Shown in pieces: positions 40,461 through 50,601 of a stretch of 64,000 nucleotides of DNA. Each line of letters starts with the position of its first letter. The first letter of the stretch is position 1. This DNA comes from Stentor coeruleus. Taxonomy: Eukaryota; Ciliophora; Heterotrichea; Heterotrichida; Stentoridae. The notes below the pieces were generated by a model. The model was not told the DNA's origin. It did no database searches and saw nothing but the letters and a program-made list of their open reading frames with translations. The stretch spans positions 1 through 64,000 of the forward strand of contig MPUH01000212.1 in assembly GCA_001970955.1 (NCBI GenBank), given 5' to 3'. The position numbers were made by a program, and so were the translations under genes.

Positions 40461-41453
40461 TATAAGAGTTAGTCAAAATTTTATAATAAAAAGTTGAGAT
40501 TTTGGAGACTTGGAGATTTAGGATTAGTTTTTGAGATGTGTGAGGAGGGTTGATTAGTTTTAGATTTTATGTTGGATGATGAGAGGGTTTTGTAATAAAA
40601 ATGTTTATGATGCTGGAAGTATGTTTGAGGATTTTTTTTAGATAAGGAAAATGGGTTAAGGGTTTGGGTGTTAGAATTTTTGTTTGAGGTTTTATGATGT
40701 GAGGATGAGAAAATTAAGAAGAGGATTAGATTATTGGGATTTATAGTTTACCAATTTCTATTATTGGATTTTATGTAATAGTTTTGGAATGCATATTATA
40801 ATTATGGGTGCTGATGATGAGTTTATATGTTGGGTTGCGATAAGGTGTGTTTTAATATATAATTATCGAAGTCTAATAAAATTCCCAATATAAGTTTTAA
40901 TAAAAAATGCAAGGAAAAATTTATACTAAAAAAGAGTAAAAAGATTGATCACTTCCAAGCTATCTAAAGGTATTTGCATAAATATTACTTAATAGGTCCA
41001 CACTATATATCAGGGAGAATCTGGATTATAAGGTATTAATGAAATAAACTCTCCCTCTCCTTATAAAAGACTTTAAATTATTAAATTTTTAACCAAATTT
41101 CTTGCTGTAAGTATTACTTACATTTTTTACTAATAAAAAATGCTATAAAATTTGTATGAGTAATCAAACATTCCCATTATTCTTTTTCTAATAAACTTCA
41201 GTACTTTTTAGCTTTAACATCGATATGCCAATTAGTTTGGAAATTGTGAAAGAGTTTGAATGTAAAGATAATTAAAACATTAGTGATTACAAATTCTGTA
41301 GGTAACTAAATTATCAATATTCACCCATAAATTCGTAATTCTAAATCTCATTCCTCTCAAGGAACAACTTAATTTTCCCTATAAAATAATCTATTTTTAT
41401 AGCCTCCATCAAATTATCCAATCTTTCTATTTCATACTCTACATCAAACTAAT
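40461..41453. other. Divergent intergenic region, 1 kb
   Basis: Strongly G-biased on the plus strand from 40500 to about 40860 and C-biased from about 41330 to 41453. It contains GGGTGTTAG near 40660, a single telomere-like unit. No gene seen. Confidence 0.5.
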
Positions 41454-42611
41454 ATGGCTTATTCATATATAATACCAAAAATGCAAATCCCACACATTAA
41501 AGAATCAAACAAACAGTTCTTTCATAAAAAATATCCATTCAAAGCATCATATAGCCCTAACATAGCTAAGCACATGAGTTTCAACAACATGTTGCGCTCT
41601 CAAGACCTGATCTTAGAAAAAAAGAAACTAAACGAAGAAAACTGGCGACTCAAGCACATTTTCGACTCCTTAAGCGAAGAAAACGAAAAACTACGCCTAA
41701 AACTTCTTCAATACCCTGATTGCTCAAACAAATCTTCCCAAAAAACTTTAAAAATCGTTAATTCATGCAATGAAATCGACAAAATCCACGAAAACATCGA
41801 CAAAACCCGATTAGAAATCGACCTAATAACAACCGAAAACCACGAAATACGTAAAAAAATCTTCAAAGCAAGTGAAAAACTTCATTCAAACTTACTTAAA
41901 AGCGAAGAAACCAATCTTATCATCCGTCCCTCATTAAACACAACCAAACCACAAACATCTTTAAAAACCCAAACCCTACTCGCTTTAAACAGTGAAGTTT
42001 ATAACCTAAACGTTGTATTAAAAGTTTTACATGAAAAAAATGTCTTATTAAATCAATCAGCTGAAGATGAGAAACAAAAACTCTTATTATTAACTACAAA
42101 ATTTCCAAACCCAACATCTTTTTCTATACAAAAACTTGAAAGCTTTAACATATTTCCAACATCTCGTGTATTAAAAATAGCAATTTTACCACATACATCC
42201 TTAGCTCCAAAAGAAACAATTATAGATAAAAATGAAAAGTATTTAAGAAGAGAGTCTTTTAAAAATGATAGTTTGAAAATGAGTAGGTTTTTAAGATTTG
42301 CCACAAATGAAGTAGTTGGTATAAAAAAAACCCCAAAAGAATTATTAGATAATATGCCAGATTCTTATAAAAATGTTTGGAATTATGAATGTTTTATGAA
42401 GTATTTAGATATGACTGGTATTAGATTTGCTAAAAATGAAGTTGAGTTTGGATTTGAGTATTTGAATAATCAACAAGGGATGTCGTTGAGAAAATTTGTT
42501 GGGATGCTTGAGGATTGTGCTAGAGAAATGTATACTGATAAGAGCTCAGATATATCTGGCTCAATATATGATAATGGCTCAGGTATAAGTATTCAAGACC
42601 ACGAAAGCTAG
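41454..42611 (+). CDS. Coiled-coil protein with helical C-terminus
   Basis: 385 residues. Coiled coil is evident around residues 50-90 (LILEKKKLNEENWRLKHIF) and 110-220. The last about 70 residues form a compact helical segment (VWNYECFMKYLDMTGIRFAK, EVEFGFEYLNNQQGMSLRKF) reminiscent of an EF-hand pair without calcium ligands. No family recognised. Codon use on the sense strand is unusually rich in AAA/AAC/ATC in the first half. It is followed after 92 bp by the eS28 gene on the same strand. Confidence 0.75.
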   Translation: MAYSYIIPKMQIPHIKESNKQFFHKKYPFKASYSPNIAKHMSFNNMLRSQDLILEKKKLNEENWRLKHIFDSLSEENEKLRLKLLQYPDCSNKSSQKTLKIVNSCNEIDKIHENIDKTRLEIDLITTENHEIRKKIFKASEKLHSNLLKSEETNLIIRPSLNTTKPQTSLKTQTLLALNSEVYNLNVVLKVLHEKNVLLNQSAEDEKQKLLLLTTKFPNPTSFSIQKLESFNIFPTSRVLKIAILPHTSLAPKETIIDKNEKYLRRESFKNDSLKMSRFLRFATNEVVGIKKTPKELLDNMPDSYKNVWNYECFMKYLDMTGIRFAKNEVEFGFEYLNNQQGMSLRKFVGMLEDCAREMYTDKSSDISGSIYDNGSGISIQDHES

Positions 42612-42703
42612 TTTTTGTTAATATTTTTATATGGATTTTGTTTATAGTTAGGGTAAAAGATACTATTTTGCTTTTAAATCTTAAACTTTTGTGTTTAATA
42701 TAA

Positions 42704-42962
42704 ATGGAAGAACAAGGCCCGATTCTTGCTACAGTTCAAAAGCTCCTTGGAAGAACAGGATCTCGTGGAGGTATAACACAAGTACGTGTTGTGCTTCATG
42801 GAGATGAATCTGGGAGAACACTAGTGAGAAATGTTAAAGGTCCAGTTCGTGAAGGCGACATGCTAGCTTTGTTGGAAAGTGAAAGNTGTTAAAGGTCCAG
42901 TTCGTGAAGGCGACATGCTAGCTTTGTTGGAAAGTGAAAGAGAAGCGAGGAGATTAAGATAG
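42704..42962 (+). CDS. RPS28: 40S ribosomal protein eS28 (RPS28), split by assembly duplication
   Basis: The product starts [20 protein letters not shown] and continues [20 protein letters not shown] and [17 protein letters not shown], the nearly invariant eS28 sequence. As printed, the frame stops just after the n at 42886, because 54 bp are repeated on both sides of it. Ignoring one copy (55 bp with the n) leaves 204 bp, that is 67 residues ending EARRLR, the standard eS28 length. This gene is therefore an internal control showing that the n-flanking repeats are artefacts. eS28 sits at the mRNA exit region of the small ribosomal subunit. Confidence 0.95.
42832..42940. repeat. Contig-overlap duplication around n at 42886
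   Basis: 42832-42885 repeats exactly as 42887-42940 inside the eS28 gene. Confidence 0.95.
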
Positions 42963-43346
42963 AAAAAGTAGGATAATTTAAAACTGAGATTCAAGTTTGG
43001 ATGGAGGTTTGGTGAGAAGGATGAGTTTTTGGGAAAGAGAAAGGTATAATTATAAGAGTTTAAAGAGAATATGGGTTTTTTTGGATTTTGGAGTTTTTTG
43101 TTAGGGTGCTAAGGGTTTTGCATTGATTTTTTGGGGAAGATATTAATGTAGGATTTTAGATTAGTTAGGAGAATGGGGATATTTTTGGGACTATGATTTT
43201 ATATATTGTTTTGTGTTAGTTTATAGTAAGGATTTAATAGATCAGAAAAAATATTTTATTACCAATCTCAATATCATTATAAAAAAAATAAGGTGGATTT
43301 ATTTTTATCCTAAAATGAACTAGTTGCTAATTTATTAGAATTTTAT
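42963..43346. other. Convergent intergenic region
   Basis: Strongly G-biased on the plus strand to about 43230, the 3' flank of eS28, then AT-rich before the stop of the TTLL gene. It holds GTTAGGGTGCTAAGGG near 43100, a degenerate telomere-like string. No gene seen. Confidence 0.5.
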
Positions 43347-45269
43347 TTATTCTAGTGAATGATACACAAGTTCAAATTTATTTTCAGCAATAACAGGCAT
43401 ATCATTTCTCAGCGCAAAATTAGTCTGAAAAATAGAATCAATAGCCAGCTGAAAAACATTATCCAGCATTGACGGGATGATCCTCGCAAGGTGTGATGAT
43501 GATATTTCAAGGCATGGATTAGTATTAACTTCAAGTAGCCATGGTTTAAGATTATCATCCAGTAAAAAATCATATCCAAACACTTCAAAAGTATGACAAT
43601 ACATTCTTTTCTTAAGTTCCATAGCCGCACATTTAATAGTATCCATAACAATTTCCTTAATTTTCATTCCAATTTCATCAACAAAATTAACAGGTCTAAC
43701 TTGATAATAAGCATCAACATACTTCTGAAATTCTCCATATGACATTTTATTCCCATTTTCAAACTTTCCATAATCCTCACTAAATTTCTGCACTGCATCA
43801 TTAGTCAAATGTATAAACTTATTATCAATATTCTGTAAACTAAAAGGTTTAGATGAAGTCCTAATATATCCTTCATTATAATAATATCCTTGAATAATCC
43901 CATTATAGCATGTAATTAAAGCATAACATCGTATATCAAATTTCCTTTTATATACTAAAAAAGGATTTTCTATGTATTTTTGTATAATAACAGTATGTTT
44001 AGTCTTAGAAACTTCTTTAGCTATTTGTTCTAAAGATGTGCAGATAGAAATCCCAGTACCTCGATTAGTATTTTCTCCAGGTTTTAGTATCCAAATATTC
44101 ATACTTTTTTGTATATTATTTCTAAAGTATCTTTCAAATTCCTGATATTTACTATCAAATAACGAAGTTATATGAAAAGTTACAGGGACATAATCGAAAA
44201 CCTCTTTGTTCCTTTCATTACAATATTTTTCTAAATTAATAAAAAGTTCTTTTTTATTTGATAAATTGTGGTTTCCTGCAATTTTATTATAAACTTTCAA
44301 AACTGAAGATTGAAACATATCAGGTTTTATGTATCGAAAAGAACTTGATCCTGTTATTTTCCCATAACCAAAAGCTGAGGTATCAACAATAAACCTTTTG
44401 ATGTTGTTTGATGTATAATAATGTATATGAGGTTTTGGTATTATTTCTAATATATGATTAGTTTTATCATATAAAGAAAATGATTGTAAAATTGATTCTT
44501 CAATCCATTCTGTCCATATAAAATTTGCTGATTGGATCTCTCCGAGTTTGACTCTTGTCCAACCTTGTCTTCTTGACATGAGTTGCTTTATGAGTTTAGA
44601 GTTATTTCCTTTACCGATATAGTATTTAAACATAGGGTTTAGGTCGATACTGTGTTGGATTTTCATTCCGTTACTTTTTGTTATGCCAATGTAGAAGTCA
44701 TTTATTATCATAGCTCTTTTTTTATTTAACCACTTACGATCTTTTATGTCTTTTATATTTAGTTTTTCTTGTTTCTGGATTTTTTTCAGTTTTTTTGTAT
44801 TAACAAACTCGAACTGTTTGCATGATTTCTTTTTAGGCAGACACGATTTTCTTTTAAGCCCATATAAATCGCTTTTCTTAATCACTAAAAAACTGCCTTT
44901 AAACGGAGTATGAGGGTTTATTAAATCAAGAAGTGGATTTGCTGTTCCATGCAATGCAGAAACTGCTCTGAGTTCTTCTTTTTTATTAGACTGATCGTTT
45001 GGTGTTTTTGAAAGTCTTGAAATCTGTAAAGAACGAGCTAAACGGGCTAATGGTGAGCGAGGTCTGAAAAATGGTAAAGCTGATGTTTTGTTTAAGATAT
45101 CTTTACAATATTCAGTAGGATTTGTTTTTGATAGTTTTTTTGGCTTGAGACTACTTGAGAAATCAAGTGAATGTCTTATGTTATGCATAGCTTTTATCGG
45201 CACATGGTTGTCTTCTTGCATTTCTGCTTTGCTGAATTGCACTGAAGCTAAGTACTTGAAGTCAATCAT
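43347..45269 (-). CDS. Tubulin tyrosine ligase-like (TTLL) amino-acid ligase
   Basis: 640 residues. The ATP-grasp TTL domain occupies about residues 220-620: IWILKPGENTNRGTGI (ATP-binding Lys/Gly loop), KRKFDIRCYALIT, FIHLTNDAVQK, FGYDFLLDDNLKPWLLEVN and NPCLE, so the metal- and ATP-binding Asp, Glu and Asn are all present and the enzyme should be active. The first about 190 residues are basic and low-complexity. TTLLs add glutamate or glycine (or tyrosine) to tubulin tails in cilia and cortical microtubules. The KPGENTNRG form is typical of the large ciliate expansions; whether it is a glutamylase or glycylase cannot be told. Confidence 0.9.
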   Translation of the reverse strand: MIDFKYLASVQFSKAEMQEDNHVPIKAMHNIRHSLDFSSSLKPKKLSKTNPTEYCKDILNKTSALPFFRPRSPLARLARSLQISRLSKTPNDQSNKKEELRAVSALHGTANPLLDLINPHTPFKGSFLVIKKSDLYGLKRKSCLPKKKSCKQFEFVNTKKLKKIQKQEKLNIKDIKDRKWLNKKRAMIINDFYIGITKSNGMKIQHSIDLNPMFKYYIGKGNNSKLIKQLMSRRQGWTRVKLGEIQSANFIWTEWIEESILQSFSLYDKTNHILEIIPKPHIHYYTSNNIKRFIVDTSAFGYGKITGSSSFRYIKPDMFQSSVLKVYNKIAGNHNLSNKKELFINLEKYCNERNKEVFDYVPVTFHITSLFDSKYQEFERYFRNNIQKSMNIWILKPGENTNRGTGISICTSLEQIAKEVSKTKHTVIIQKYIENPFLVYKRKFDIRCYALITCYNGIIQGYYYNEGYIRTSSKPFSLQNIDNKFIHLTNDAVQKFSEDYGKFENGNKMSYGEFQKYVDAYYQVRPVNFVDEIGMKIKEIVMDTIKCAAMELKKRMYCHTFEVFGYDFLLDDNLKPWLLEVNTNPCLEISSSHLARIIPSMLDNVFQLAIDSIFQTNFALRNDMPVIAENKFELVYHSLE

Positions 45270-46168
45270 ATTATTATGGGAATCATGGAATTTGTATAAA
45301 CTGCCACAATGATTATGGAAATTTGTGTGTTTTTTTGCATTTTTTTAGAGGTTTTTATGGAGATATAAAATATTGAATTTGGAGAAAAAAGTTGAGGCTT
45401 TTGAAGGAATTTGTTTTGATTATGGTTTTTTTGGAGATATTTATAGTTGATTTTGTTTTATAATTTTAGTGTTTATTAAGGTTTAAGAGAAATACTAATG
45501 GTGGTTGAGGTATAAAATTTTTATAAATAAGACTAATGGGTTGTTGTTTGAAAAAAGTTTATGAGATTATCAACTTTTTCAATTGTGCTGCTTTTTTATG
45601 AAAATTTCATAGGTGCGAAATAATATGTTTCTGCTAGTAGGGCTTTGGCAAATAAAATTTATATAAAGGGAAGTAGTCTTTATTGTTGATAAGCTTATAT
45701 AAACTGAAATAATCTGCACAGTTACTTATAAAAATATAATAAAGCATATTTTCACTTAATCAAGGTACACTAACTGTGCACCAGTTGATTATCCATACTA
45801 TTTCACCATACTATAACCATTTAATACACCTTATAAAAACTATTTTCATTTTACCTTATCATATTTTCATCTTTAATCTCACATAAAATATCCTCTATAC
45901 AAATCTCCAATAACCCCAAAATTTACAAGCTCTAAGACAAAAATAAAAATAAACCCTAAATTATATTCCCAATAAAAAAACATCATAAAAACTCAAAACC
46001 AAAAAAAATCAAAAAAAATCTTCCACAAATTTTCACATCAATACCACAACTTTTATAATAATACTAAATATTTTAAACCCGATAACATTTTGCAATCATC
46101 CTAACTCAATAAATTAAACTAATCCCTAAACTCCAATCCATAATTTCCAATACAAAAAAACTCAAACA
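45270..46168. other. Intergenic with an 84-bp hairpin element
   Basis: G-biased on the plus strand near 45310-45560 (5' flank of TTLL) and C-biased from about 45780 to 46160 (3' flank of PDK1). Between them, near the composition switch, lies the inverted repeat at 45709-45792. No gene seen. Confidence 0.5.
45709..45792. repeat. Imperfect inverted repeat / hairpin
   Basis: ATAATC-TGCACAGTTA (45709-45724) is the reverse complement of TAACTGTGCA at 45771-45780 followed, after a 6-nt bulge, by GATTAT at 45787-45792. The arms are 16 bp with a 46-nt AT-rich spacer. It could be a small non-autonomous element or an RNA hairpin. Confidence 0.6.
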
Positions 46169-47493
46169 TTATTTATCTATCGCTTTACGAATCACACTAA
46201 CCCATGTATCAGGGTTATCCACAAAAAACTCATAGCTTTTCTTATTAGTCTCAATAATAAACCCATTATTTTTAACACTCTTAACTTCTCTAATACTCTT
46301 AACATCAATATCACCTCTTTCTTCCTTAGTCTTCAAACTAAAAAGTTTGATTCTAGGTTCATTAGTCACAACTAATTTCCTATTTTGATTCATAAAAATA
46401 TTTTTTTTCATTTGAATATTCCCTTCAATAATAATTTTCATCTCTTCATTCGAATCTTTATTTTCTTCATCATTTACAATATATAAACCTTTATTTGATA
46501 TATCATTTTCAATTATATGACTTTCTTCATCTTTTCTGATTTCTTGTATAACATCAGGAACTTGTCTATCCCATAATGTTTCGAATTCTATACCTTGAAA
46601 AAAATCATGAGCTTTGAGTTCAGATAAAGAGTTTGAGCCAAGTCTGTTTTCAGGATCAATTAAAAGTAAGGATGTTATTATAGATTTAGCTTCTGAAGGA
46701 ATATCATAATCAATATTGAAATTCCCTTGAAGTATGTTTTCATAAATTTCTTCTTGGCTTACAGCTGTGAATGGTAGTTTTCCTATAACCATTTGATAAA
46801 TAATAACCCCTAGACTCCATAAATCAACTTCAGGGCCTATAGTCCTTGAGTTTTTTATAACTTCAGGAGCTACATATGATAAAGTTCCTACAAAAGTATT
46901 TCTCATTGTTTTTCTTGATGATAATTTTTTCGCACAGTTAAAATCTACAAGTTTCAAATGATTATCTTGGGTTATAAGAATATTTTCAGGTTTAATATCA
47001 CGATGGATTATGTTACTTTGACGTAAGACATTAAGAATTTCAACTAACTCGGCTGCATAGTATTTAACTAAAGAATATGGAAAAGTCCTCCCGTGGCGTT
47101 CAAGAAGTTTACTTAGAGCTTCTTTTGAACAGTATTCCATAACTAAATAAAGATAACTAGGATCATGAAATGCTTTATAAAGTTTGACTATACCTTTATG
47201 ATTAAGAGATGATAAAAGTTCTCTTTCGCGGATGGCTTGCTCGATTTTCCCTTCTCTTTTCAAAAGACTTTTACTAACTTTTTTTACAGCATATAATTTT
47301 TTATCTGTTTTCTCACGCATTAGATATACATCTGCAAAAGCCCCAGTCCCTAATCGTTTTATAAATTCATAGTCGTCNGTTTATTTTAATATTCATACTT
47401 GTTTTTCTCACGCATTAGATATACATCTGCAAAAGCCCCAGTCCCTAATCGTTTTATAAATTCATAGTCGTCAATAGTTGATTTGGCTGCCAT
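46169..47493 (-). CDS. PDPK1: PDK1-type AGC protein kinase with C-terminal PH domain
   Basis: From the ATG at 47493 the protein begins MAAKSTIDDYEFIKRLGTGA. The frame is interrupted by a contig-overlap duplication around the n at 47378; removing 95 bp joins it to the ORF continuing at 47320 and gives 409 residues. Visible motifs: glycine loop GTGAFADVY, YAVKK (Lys38), IHRDIKPENIL (Asp134), activation segment NTFVGTLSYVAPE (Thr168, matching PDK1 Ser241). The magnesium motif reads DFN rather than DFG (152-154). Residues about 320-409 form the PDK1-type PH domain (IFMNQNRKLVVTNEPRIKLF...DTWVSVIRKAI). PDK1 phosphorylates the activation loops of AKT, S6K and other AGC kinases downstream of phosphoinositides. 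Confidence 0.85.
47308..47472. repeat. Contig-overlap duplication around n at 47378, with junk tail
   Basis: 47308-47377 repeats as 47403-47472. Unlike the others, about 24 unrelated bases (47379-47402) follow the n, as if one contig end carried erroneous or allelic sequence. It disrupts the PDK1 N-terminus. Confidence 0.85.
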
Positions 47494-47584
47494 AGTTTTT
47501 AATTTTCTTAACAAAAAAATAGGATTTTATTTGTAAATAACTAGAGTTGTTGGTATTAAATAAAATAGTATTAGAAATTTAGTA

Positions 47585-48745
47585 ATGAATTCTTTTATAG
47601 TTTTTGATGGCCAGGGTGAAAACTGGCAGACTCAAAGCAAGGGTTTTAAAAAAGTGTCCAGACGGATGAAAACTGGAATTGTCTCACAAAGTTCAAAAAA
47701 CAAGTTTATTAAACCTCAACTAATTGATATTGCTAATGAATCTCCTTATGCACAGATTCAAACAATAAGCAAAGCAAGATCAACATCTTCTAGTATTAAA
47801 ATGAAAGCTCAGCCTTCAACAAAAACCCAGCTACTTAACTCAAGTAGTTCAAATTCTCTTTTGAACAAAACACGTATAAGTAAATCCCATATAACAGAAC
47901 CTCCATTACAACTTAAACATCGTTTATTTATATCATCCGCATTACAAAACTCAAGTAAATCCTCAGCGAAACTTATTGAAGAAAAGTTAAATGATAATCT
48001 CAAAAAGCTTAAAGATAAAACACTCACAACAAATAGATTCGATATTTTCAGAAATGTATTTACTGAAATAATTGAAAATGACGACAACTATAGTACCCTA
48101 CTTAAAAAAATTAAAGAAGTTTATGAACAAAAGATAAAACTCAATAAAATTGATGCTTCAAAAGATCTTATTGAAAAACTTAAAAACGAAAAAAAAGAAT
48201 TAAAAGAAAAAATTGCAAGTATAAAAAAAGATAAAAAGTTTTTAATCAAGAAAATTGAAAAACTAGTAAAAGAAAACACAGAACTTAGTAGAAATTTAGA
48301 TGATAAAGAAGGAAGATATGTTGATCTTCAAGATAAAATCTTGAAACTAAGCAATATAGATTTAGAAGATATTCCAAAAAATGATGATTCTTGGAAGTAT
48401 TTAATATCAGAGAATCAGCATTTACATAAAGTTTGTGAAGAGATGAGAAAAGATATAAAAGATTTGTCGAGAAAAGAGAAAAAACTTGTGAAATTAGTTG
48501 TCGCTATGAAAAATAGAGGGTTTCCAATTGAGGATGTATATCAGGAAGATGTTCATAAAGAGAAGAAAAAGAGAATTTTTACTTGTGATGAACCTGTTAT
48601 TGATGATACGGAAAATGAAGATTTGATAAGTGGACGCCCTGTTGAAGTGAAAAAACCGGATTTTATACCTAAGCTTAATTTGGTGGAAATTGAAGATAGT
48701 CAGAGATCAAGTAGTTCATTTGATAGTTCTGAGTCAGAAGGATAA
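47585..48745 (+). CDS. Coiled-coil protein
   Basis: 386 residues. The N-terminus (about 1-130) is Ser/Lys-rich and disordered. Residues about 150-320 form coiled coil (KLKNEKKELKEKIASIKKDK and similar). The last 60 are acidic with a Ser-rich end (QRSSSSFDSSESEG) that looks like a casein kinase 2 substrate. The gene is divergent from PDK1 with only 91 bp between start codons, so the promoters must be very short. No family recognised. Confidence 0.8.
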   Translation: MNSFIVFDGQGENWQTQSKGFKKVSRRMKTGIVSQSSKNKFIKPQLIDIANESPYAQIQTISKARSTSSSIKMKAQPSTKTQLLNSSSSNSLLNKTRISKSHITEPPLQLKHRLFISSALQNSSKSSAKLIEEKLNDNLKKLKDKTLTTNRFDIFRNVFTEIIENDDNYSTLLKKIKEVYEQKIKLNKIDASKDLIEKLKNEKKELKEKIASIKKDKKFLIKKIEKLVKENTELSRNLDDKEGRYVDLQDKILKLSNIDLEDIPKNDDSWKYLISENQHLHKVCEEMRKDIKDLSRKEKKLVKLVVAMKNRGFPIEDVYQEDVHKEKKKRIFTCDEPVIDDTENEDLISGRPVEVKKPDFIPKLNLVEIEDSQRSSSSFDSSESEG

Positions 48746-49173
48746 TAGTTTAGCTTTTGTGTAGATTTTTTATTTAAAATTCCTAAGTATAATTTTTTAA
48801 TTAAATAATCGCCTTTGGTTTTTTATGATAGGTTTGTTGGCAGGATACAATTTTTTGAGAATTGATTTAAGGGATTTTAAGTATTAAAGTGAAGTGTTTT
48901 AAGTTGCTGCAGGGGGGTTTATGAAGTTTATATAATTTTTTGATTTTGATTTTTTATTTTTTTATTGATATTTGTAAGAATAATACATTAGGTCGTATGC
49001 TAATAGATTAAATTGGATATTAAAGAAAAGTTTATATTTTTATTGATGGTAATATGCTTTTTTTCCATATCATTTACTTTAAATATAAATATATCCCAGT
49101 TATAACTGCAATTCAAATATTGCTTTAAAAATTACAATATAAAAATCCAAATTGAAAATCCTATTATTTTAAC
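48746..49173. other. Convergent intergenic region
   Basis: G-biased on the plus strand to about 48920, including a TGCAGGGGGG run at 48908, then AT-rich, then C-biased near 49090-49170. No gene seen. Confidence 0.5.
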
Positions 49174-50601
49174 CTAACCTATATTGCTCTTTAAATAATG
49201 CTTTAAATTTTTAAGATTCACTTGATTATTTGTCATTTGGACTTTCTTATAAAATTCATTCCATTCATGTGGAAGTACAACATTGAATTTTTGCTTCAAA
49301 CTTTCTATCGTTATATTCCCCTCATCAGTCTTAAACACTTTAGCTAAATTTTTTTTAGTCAATTCTTTCTCCCATTCTATCAGTGCTATTTTTATTTCAG
49401 TAAAATCTAATGATCCACTTGAATCAATATCAATATTAGCCATAATTTTATCAACTTCATGACTTGCATCAACCCCAACTTGTGAAAAAGCTTTGACAAT
49501 TTCATCTTTGTATACAGTCCCATCACTATCTGTATCAAGTTCTTTGAATAATGCGATGATATCATGTTCTTTAAAGTCGATTTTAGAATTGATTTCCTTT
49601 AGAATTTCTCTGCATACATTCCCATGGATCTATATACGGATTACTTTAAAGTTTTTAAGTTTGATAAGGGCTTCATATGTCATATAAAATTCTTTTGTAG
49701 CAAGACTAAGCCAAGGATGATTTAAGGCATCTTTAGCTGAAATTCGTTCTTCTGGGTTAACTTGAAGGAGTTTTTTAATAAAGTCTTGGGCGCTAAAGGA
49801 AAGACTTGTGAAATTCGGGTTTTCAAAGTCAAGTTCGCCTTTGTAAATTTCTCTGAGAATTTCATGCTTTTCTTTGCTTGTATATGGATGCTTGCCTACT
49901 AAAAGCTCATAAGCTATAACTCCTATACTCCACATGTCGGTCTTTTCGTTGAAATTCTTTTTAATGATTTCAGGGGACATATACAAATAGCTTAGATTTT
50001 TGATTCCCGGATACTGCACATCATATATTTTTTGGGCATATGAGAAATGTAATAACTTAGGAACAACCTCTTTATCACTATTGTTAAACATAATATGTTC
50101 AGGACTTAGATCACAATGAATATAACCAAGTATATTAACATACTTAATAGCACCAATTACTTCATGAATATATTTTGAAACCATCATCTCATCCCCAGGC
50201 CTTCTAATTTTTGATTTTAATGTTCCTCCTTCTAAATACTCAAAAACTATATAATAATTTTTTTGAGTTTCTATTGTCTGATAAACTTTAACAATATTAG
50301 GATGATCCATCAAAGTCAAAGCTTCAAGTTCTGCAAACAAATTCGACCCTTTTTTAGCTAAAGATTTATTGACTTCACGAATAGCTCTGAAATTTCCGCT
50401 TTGGATATCTTGAGCATAAAGCCAAGTGCCAAGATTATTAGTCCCTATAACTTTTTGTATTTTAAAATGGTCATTGATTGAACCTACTGCTTTTGTTATG
50501 ACTCGATTTGATCTTTGCTTTGCTAAAGAAGATATATGAAAATCTTCTGGCATAGACTGTTGGCGAACTATTTCTTCTGGGACAGATTTATTGCACCCCA
50601 T
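49174..50601 (-). CDS. CDPK-like pseudokinase with EF-hands and N-terminal lipid site
   Basis: Exons 50601-49645 and 49629-49174 are joined by a 15-nt intron at 49630-49644 (GTAATCCGTATATAG, phase 0), giving 470 residues. An upstream in-frame Met at 50625 exists, but MGCNKS at 50601 is preferred because it is a myristoylation/palmitoylation site, as in CDPKs. The kinase fold spans about 46-298. Key residues are replaced: Arg75 for the VAIK Lys, HCDLSPEH for HRDLKPEN (Ser166, His169; Asp164 kept) and HFS for DFG (185-187). EF-hand loops are canonical at 351-362 (DTDSDGTVYKDE) and 386-397 (DIDSSGSLDFTE); a third is degenerate. It probably senses calcium at a membrane without normal phosphotransfer. 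Confidence 0.85.
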
